This document shows positions 60,239 to 64,000 of a stretch of DNA of 64,000 nt, one piece after another; positions within the stretch are counted from its first letter, which is position 1, and the number at the start of each line of letters is the position of its first letter. Where the stretch lies: NCBI RefSeq assembly GCF_014653945.1, contig NZ_BNAU01000004.1:496001-560000 (forward strand), read 5' to 3'. The DNA comes from Amycolatopsis deserti. Lineage in GTDB: Bacteria; Actinomycetota; Actinomycetes; Mycobacteriales; Pseudonocardiaceae. The notes beneath the pieces were generated by a model that saw nothing but the letters and a program-made list of their open reading frames with translations, searched no databases and was not told the origin of the DNA. The translations under genes were made by a program, and so were the position numbers.

Positions 60239-62569
60239 TCACGGTTCCTCGCCCGCGGCCTTCCACCAGCGCGCCCCGACGACCAGCCCGATCGCCGCCA
60301 CCACACCGAACAGCACCCAGCCGACCGGGAAACCGCCGCCACTGGACGACTCCTGGGCCGCGGGCACCACCGCCGGACTGGCGCTGACCAGGCCGAACCG
60401 CACCGACAGGTCCTCCCGCGGCTTGGGGCCGACGTTGACCGGGCCGGAGCAGCCCGGGTCGGCGTCGGTGCCGGTGAGCCGGAGATCGGGGTGGTCGGTG
60501 AGGTCGAAGCACACGCGGTAGGTGCCGTCGGGCAAGTCGTCGAGCAGGTACGAACCGTCCGCGGCGGTGCGCGTCACCGCCACCGGCCTGCCCACGGCGT
60601 CTTTGAGCGTCACCGCGACGCCCGCCGCGCCGGGCTCGCCCGCGTCCTGCGCGCCGTTTCCGTTGCGGTCCAGCCAGAGCAGGTCCCCGATCCGGTTGCG
60701 CGCGGGCACCAGTCCGACACCGACCCGGCCGTCGCGGTGCCCGACCCCGACCGCGACCGGCGGCGCGCACCCGCTCGCCAGGTCCACATCGGAATCCTTT
60801 GTGGACTCACCGGCGCGCGGCCTGGTGAACTGGTACCCGGTCACCGGCGCCGGGAACGCGGCGCGGTCCAGGCACACCTGGTAGGTGCCGTCCGGGATCC
60901 CGGTGAACCGGAACTGCCCGTCCGCGCCGGTCGTCGTGGCCTCCTCGCCGCCGTCGGCGCGCAGCAGCTTCACCGGCACCCCGCTCGGGCCGGACTCGGT
61001 GGCGTCGGCGATGCCGTTGCGGTTCGTGTCCGCCCACACCCGGTCCCCGATGCGGTTGACCGGCGCGGCCAGCCCCGCGTTGAGCGCGGTGTCCTCGCGC
61101 TTGCCGAGGCCCAGGGTCACCGCGGACGTGCACCCGGTGGCCGGATCGGCGCCGGAGACCGCGCCCTTCTCCACCGGGGTGAAGTCGGCGGCCGAGGGCG
61201 GCAGGTTGGCCAGGTCGAAGCACACCGCGAACGAGCCGGACGGCAGGTCGTCGAAGGAGTACTTCCCGTCCGGGCCGGTGGTGGTCATGGCGAACTGGGT
61301 GCCGTCCTCGCTGCGCAGCTTGACCGGCACCCCGGCGATCCCCGGTTCGAGGGCGCCCGGCCGCCCGTCGCCGTCGACGTCCTGCCAGACCTGCGCCGCG
61401 ATCCGGTTGACCGGTGGCGCGAGGCCGGCGTCCAGCGTGAGGTCCTGGGTGTGGTCCGGCTTCAGCTCGGTCGGCCCGGTGCAGCCGGTGGCCGGGTCGG
61501 GCGCGGAGTCCTGGCCCGGGTTGCCGGCGCGCTGCCGGGTGAGCTGGTAGTCGCCGTACTGCGGCGGCAGCTTCGCGGTGTCGAAGCAGACCTGGTAGCT
61601 GCCGTCGGGCAGGTACGAGAACTGGTACTGGCCGTGCGGGCCGGTGCTGGTCCCGGCGACCGGGGTGCCGTCGGCCTTCTGCAGCCGCACGCCGACGTCG
61701 GCGACCCCGGGCTCGCCCGGGTCCTGCAGGCCGTTGCGGTTGACGTCGGCCCACACCAGGTCGCCCACCCGGTTGAGCCCGCCGACGACGCCCGCATCGA
61801 CGGTGTGGTCCACCGAGCCGGGCGGCCCGATCGCGACCCGCACCGAGCCGCTGCCCGGGTCCACATCGGAATCCAGCGACTGGTCGCCCGCGTGCGGCAC
61901 GGTCCACTTCAGACCTTCGACGGGCGGGGATCCGGGCAGCGGGCCGGTGTCCACGCCGCTGAAGTCGAACTTGAGCGTGTAGCAGCTGTTGGGTTGCAGG
62001 CCCTCGGCCGGGCCGAACAGGTACCGCCCGGCGGAGTCGGTGGTCTTCTCGGCCAGCGGCGCGCCACCGCCGTCGCAGCCGAGGAGCTGGACCCGCACGC
62101 CGGGCAGCGGGGGCTCGTCGCCGTCCTGGATGCCGTCGCCGTCGGTGTCGAACCACGTCCGGTCGCCCAGCTGGACCGGCCCGTCCAGGCCGCCGACGCC
62201 CATCGTCAGCGTGACGGCCTTGCCGCCGCCGACGTCGACGAACTCGGTCAGGCTGGCCCGGCTCTGGTCCTCGACCGCGGGCTTGACGTCGGGCATCGAC
62301 GCCGGGATGGCGGCGTCCACGCGGTACTTGCCGCCGGACAGCGGCGTGGTGGCGAGCTGGACCGACCCGTCCGGCCCGGTGACGCCGCTGACGCTCGCGC
62401 CGCTCGGGTCGGTGGCCACCACGAGGATGCCGCCGACCCCGGTCTCACCCCGCACGACCCGCACGGTGAGCGGGCCGTCGGTGTCGTCCGCGGCCGCCAC
62501 GAGCAGGGGCGTGCTCAACCCGAGCACCGCCGCCGCGCACACCAACGCGGCCAGGACATGCCTTGCCAC
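60239..62569 (-). CDS. SdrD B-like repeat surface protein
   Basis: 776-residue cell-surface protein. Signal peptide (1-26), a CnaB-like domain (30-125), five SdrD B-type domains starting near residues 132, 268, 390, 508 and 627, each with a DxNxNGxxD-type calcium loop (DTDGDGIQDGDE, DVNRNGLQDPGE, DRNGNGAQDAGE; the third and fourth weaker), then a C-terminal membrane helix (WVLFGVVAAIGLVVGARWW) and short basic tail. No LPxTG motif. The repeats form a stiff, Ca-stabilised stalk. GTG start. Role likely in surface adhesion or structure. Confidence 0.88.
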   Translation of the reverse strand: MARHVLAALVCAAAVLGLSTPLLVAAADDTDGPLTVRVVRGETGVGGILVVATDPSGASVSGVTGPDGSVQLATTPLSGGKYRVDAAIPASMPDVKPAVEDQSRASLTEFVDVGGGKAVTLTMGVGGLDGPVQLGDRTWFDTDGDGIQDGDEPPLPGVRVQLLGCDGGGAPLAEKTTDSAGRYLFGPAEGLQPNSCYTLKFDFSGVDTGPLPGSPPVEGLKWTVPHAGDQSLDSDVDPGSGSVRVAIGPPGSVDHTVDAGVVGGLNRVGDLVWADVNRNGLQDPGEPGVADVGVRLQKADGTPVAGTSTGPHGQYQFSYLPDGSYQVCFDTAKLPPQYGDYQLTRQRAGNPGQDSAPDPATGCTGPTELKPDHTQDLTLDAGLAPPVNRIAAQVWQDVDGDGRPGALEPGIAGVPVKLRSEDGTQFAMTTTGPDGKYSFDDLPSGSFAVCFDLANLPPSAADFTPVEKGAVSGADPATGCTSAVTLGLGKREDTALNAGLAAPVNRIGDRVWADTNRNGIADATESGPSGVPVKLLRADGGEEATTTGADGQFRFTGIPDGTYQVCLDRAAFPAPVTGYQFTRPRAGESTKDSDVDLASGCAPPVAVGVGHRDGRVGVGLVPARNRIGDLLWLDRNGNGAQDAGEPGAAGVAVTLKDAVGRPVAVTRTAADGSYLLDDLPDGTYRVCFDLTDHPDLRLTGTDADPGCSGPVNVGPKPREDLSVRFGLVSASPAVVPAAQESSSGGGFPVGWVLFGVVAAIGLVVGARWWKAAGEEP

Positions 62570-62696
62570 CGCGAGCTCCCCGACTTCTCCCTGCCATCAA
62601 CTGCGCCCACCCTAGAAGCGCGTTCACGTCAGGCCAGGGAGAAGTCGGCTCCCCATCGGGTGATTTCGGGGAGGTCAGAGCAACGCTGCGTGTCCG

Positions 62697-63764
62697 TCAG
62701 CCGAACTCGGGGGCCAGCTGCTCGGCGATCTCGTAGGTGTTCAGGGCCGCGCCCTTGCGCAGGTTGTCGCCGCACACGAAGAAGTCGAGCGTGTTCGGGA
62801 AGTCCAGCGCCTGGCGCACCCGTCCGACGTACGTCGGGTCGCCGCCGACCACCTCAGCGGGGCTCGGGAACTTGCCGTTCTCCGGGTCGTCGACCAGCAC
62901 GATCGACGGCTGGGCCTCGAACACCTTGTGCGCCGCCTCGACAGTGACCTCACGCGCGAAGGTGGCGTGCACCGCGAGCGAGTGCGTGGTGACCACCGGG
63001 ACGCGCACGCAGGTCGCGGACACCTTCAGGTCCGGGATGCCGAGGATCTTGCGCGACTCGTTGCGGACCTTCAGCTCTTCGGAGAACCAGCCGTCGCCCT
63101 TGTAGGAACCGGCGGCGGGAACGACGTTCAACGCCAGCGGCGTGCCGGCGAACGGGCTGTCCGACAGCGGCAGGCCGGCCGACTCCAGCTCGGCCCGCAC
63201 GTCCCCGGCGGCCGAGCCGAGGCCCTTGCCGGACACCGCGGCCAGCTCCGCCTGCAGCCGGTCGATGCCGGGCTGGCCGGCCCCGGAAGCCGCCTGGTAG
63301 GAGGCGACGACCAGCTCGGTCAGGCCGAACTCGCGGTGCAGCGCGCCCAGCGCCGCCATCATCGACAGCGTCGTGCAGTTCGGGTTGGCGATGATGCCGC
63401 GCGGCCGCTCCCGCACCTTGTCGGAGTTGACCTCGGGCACCACCAGGGGCACCTCGTCGTCCATCCGGAACGCGCCGGAGTTGTCGACCGCGATCGCGCC
63501 GCGCTCGGCCGCGATCGGCGCCCACTCGGCGGACACCTCGTCCGGCACGTCGAACATCGCGACGTCCACGCCGTCGAAGGCCTCCGGGGAAAGTGCGATG
63601 ACCGTCAGTTCCTCGCCCCGCACGGTGATCTTCTTGCCCGCCGACCGCGGCGAGGCGATCAGCCGGATCTCACCCCACGGCACGCTCGGGCGCCCGTTGA
63701 TGATGTCGATCATGACGGTGCCGACCGCGCCGGTGGCACCGACGAGAGCCAACGTTGGAGCCAT
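62697..63764 (-). CDS. asd: Aspartate-semialdehyde dehydrogenase
   Basis: 355-residue enzyme of the lysine/threonine/methionine and diaminopimelate pathway; it reduces aspartyl phosphate with NADPH. GATGAVG nucleotide loop (9-15), catalytic Cys130 (ANPNCTT) and His261 (VPVVTTHS) are in place. The ATG at 63764 is chosen over GTG 63776 on spacing to AGGGAG. Its start region overlaps the ask stop, so asd and ask are one operon, as in other actinobacteria. Confidence 0.96.
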   Translation of the reverse strand: MAPTLALVGATGAVGTVMIDIINGRPSVPWGEIRLIASPRSAGKKITVRGEELTVIALSPEAFDGVDVAMFDVPDEVSAEWAPIAAERGAIAVDNSGAFRMDDEVPLVVPEVNSDKVRERPRGIIANPNCTTLSMMAALGALHREFGLTELVVASYQAASGAGQPGIDRLQAELAAVSGKGLGSAAGDVRAELESAGLPLSDSPFAGTPLALNVVPAAGSYKGDGWFSEELKVRNESRKILGIPDLKVSATCVRVPVVTTHSLAVHATFAREVTVEAAHKVFEAQPSIVLVDDPENGKFPSPAEVVGGDPTYVGRVRQALDFPNTLDFFVCGDNLRKGAALNTYEIAEQLAPEFG

Positions 63765-63765
63765 T

Positions 63766-64000
63766 TCAGCGACCACTCCCTGCGTAAACGACGGCTTCCT
63801 CGTCGCCGCCCAGTTCGAAGGCCTCGTGGATCGCGCGCACCGCGTCGTCCAGCTGCGCGTCGCGGATCAGGACCGAGATCCGGATCTCCGAGGTGTTGAT
63901 GATTTCGATGTTGACGCCGACCTTGGCCAGCGCCTCACAGAAGGTCGCGGTGACGCCGGGGTGCGAGCGCATGCCCGCGCCCACCAGCGACACCTTGCCG
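63766..64000 (-). CDS. ask: Aspartokinase, C-terminal ACT region (partial)
   Basis: Only the last 77 residues are in the window: [20 protein letters not shown] onward, then [16 protein letters not shown] and the terminal helix. This is the second ACT domain of lysine/threonine-sensitive aspartokinase (LysC-type beta region). The gene continues past the window edge and precedes asd in the operon. Confidence 0.95.
   Translation of the reverse strand, partial: GKVSLVGAGMRSHPGVTATFCEALAKVGVNIEIINTSEIRISVLIRDAQLDDAVRAIHEAFELGGDEEAVVYAGSGR

Noticed and set aside
60056-62947. A 963-codon plus-strand frame opposite the SdrD B gene
   Set aside because: Arg/Gly/Pro-rich antisense frame with no motif; the minus strand carries the recognisable protein.

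Overview
The window reads as chromosomal DNA from a high-GC actinomycete of the family Pseudonocardiaceae, with Amycolatopsis or a close relative most likely. The evidence is the very high GC content, the many GTG starts, the actinobacterial marker families (WhiB, Crp, MarP, Ssd, PonA2) and a gene order that follows the Mycobacterium tuberculosis Rv3654c-Rv3683 block and then asd-ask. Synteny statements rest on recalled M. tuberculosis gene order, not on a search.

Layout. 0-4.1 kb: a Tad/Flp pilus operon on the minus strand (ssd, tadA, tadB, a 53-codon coupled ORF, tadC, a DUF4244 pilin). 4.1-5.7 kb: two DnaA boxes, a HAD-IB phosphatase, then a promoter and terminator unit with no gene, placed where mycobacteria carry the Ms1/MTS2823 RNA. 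5.7-12.5 kb: a cell-wall recycling cassette (nagZ, namZ, amiE-like, murR, murQ) like the Bacillus ybbC-ybbI locus. 12.55-13.1 kb: a tandem 61-bp repeat. 13.1-16.6 kb: a degenerate Fic-like protein, a phosphoribosyltransferase and acetyl-CoA synthetase. 16.6-19.3 kb: a secreted anchor-P protein, an L,D-transpeptidase lipoprotein and a DUF6319 gene behind an SOS-like box. 19.3-22.1 kb: a GntR regulator, an MHS transporter and a DUF2848 enzyme sharing one operator. 22.4-24.0 kb: an ECF42 sigma factor and its DGPF partner. 24.1-27.7 kb: a VIT1/CCC1 iron transporter with an IdeR-like box, a POT peptide transporter and NhaA. 27.7-33.7 kb: the conserved holin-like, EphE, MarP, NUDIX, TlpA-like, Nth, small membrane protein and Crp block. 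33.9-38.1 kb: accessory genes (MFS, patatin, SDR, LysR). 38.1-48.1 kb: the conserved block resumes (MBL hydrolase, NUDIX, two paralogous unknown proteins, RidA, DUF4177, two Get3/ArsA ATPases, WhiB4, PonA2, metallophosphoesterase, tRNA-Pro). 48.4-62.6 kb: mostly accessory genes, including a methyltransferase, an S9 peptidase, a pseudogene remnant, a Dps/Ohr/FMN-reductase stress set, an HSL-type hydrolase, two paralogous secreted proteins flanking long inverted repeats, an MFS, an aldo/keto reductase with a divergent XRE regulator, a lipoprotein and an SdrD-B repeat surface protein. 62.7-64 kb: asd and the 3' end of ask.

Themes. The envelope dominates: pilus, peptidoglycan recycling, an L,D-transpeptidase, PonA2, the MarP protease and several secreted proteins. 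Many genes appear leaderless, with a TANNNT box about 7 nt before the start codon. Several regulatory palindromes can be read directly and some can be paired with a regulator in the window. The strongest second-look items are the Ms1-like RNA, the GntR, IdeR-like and SOS-like sites, the EphE homologue lacking its nucleophile, the paralogous unknown pair at 39.7-41.5 kb, and the long inverted repeats near 55 kb.
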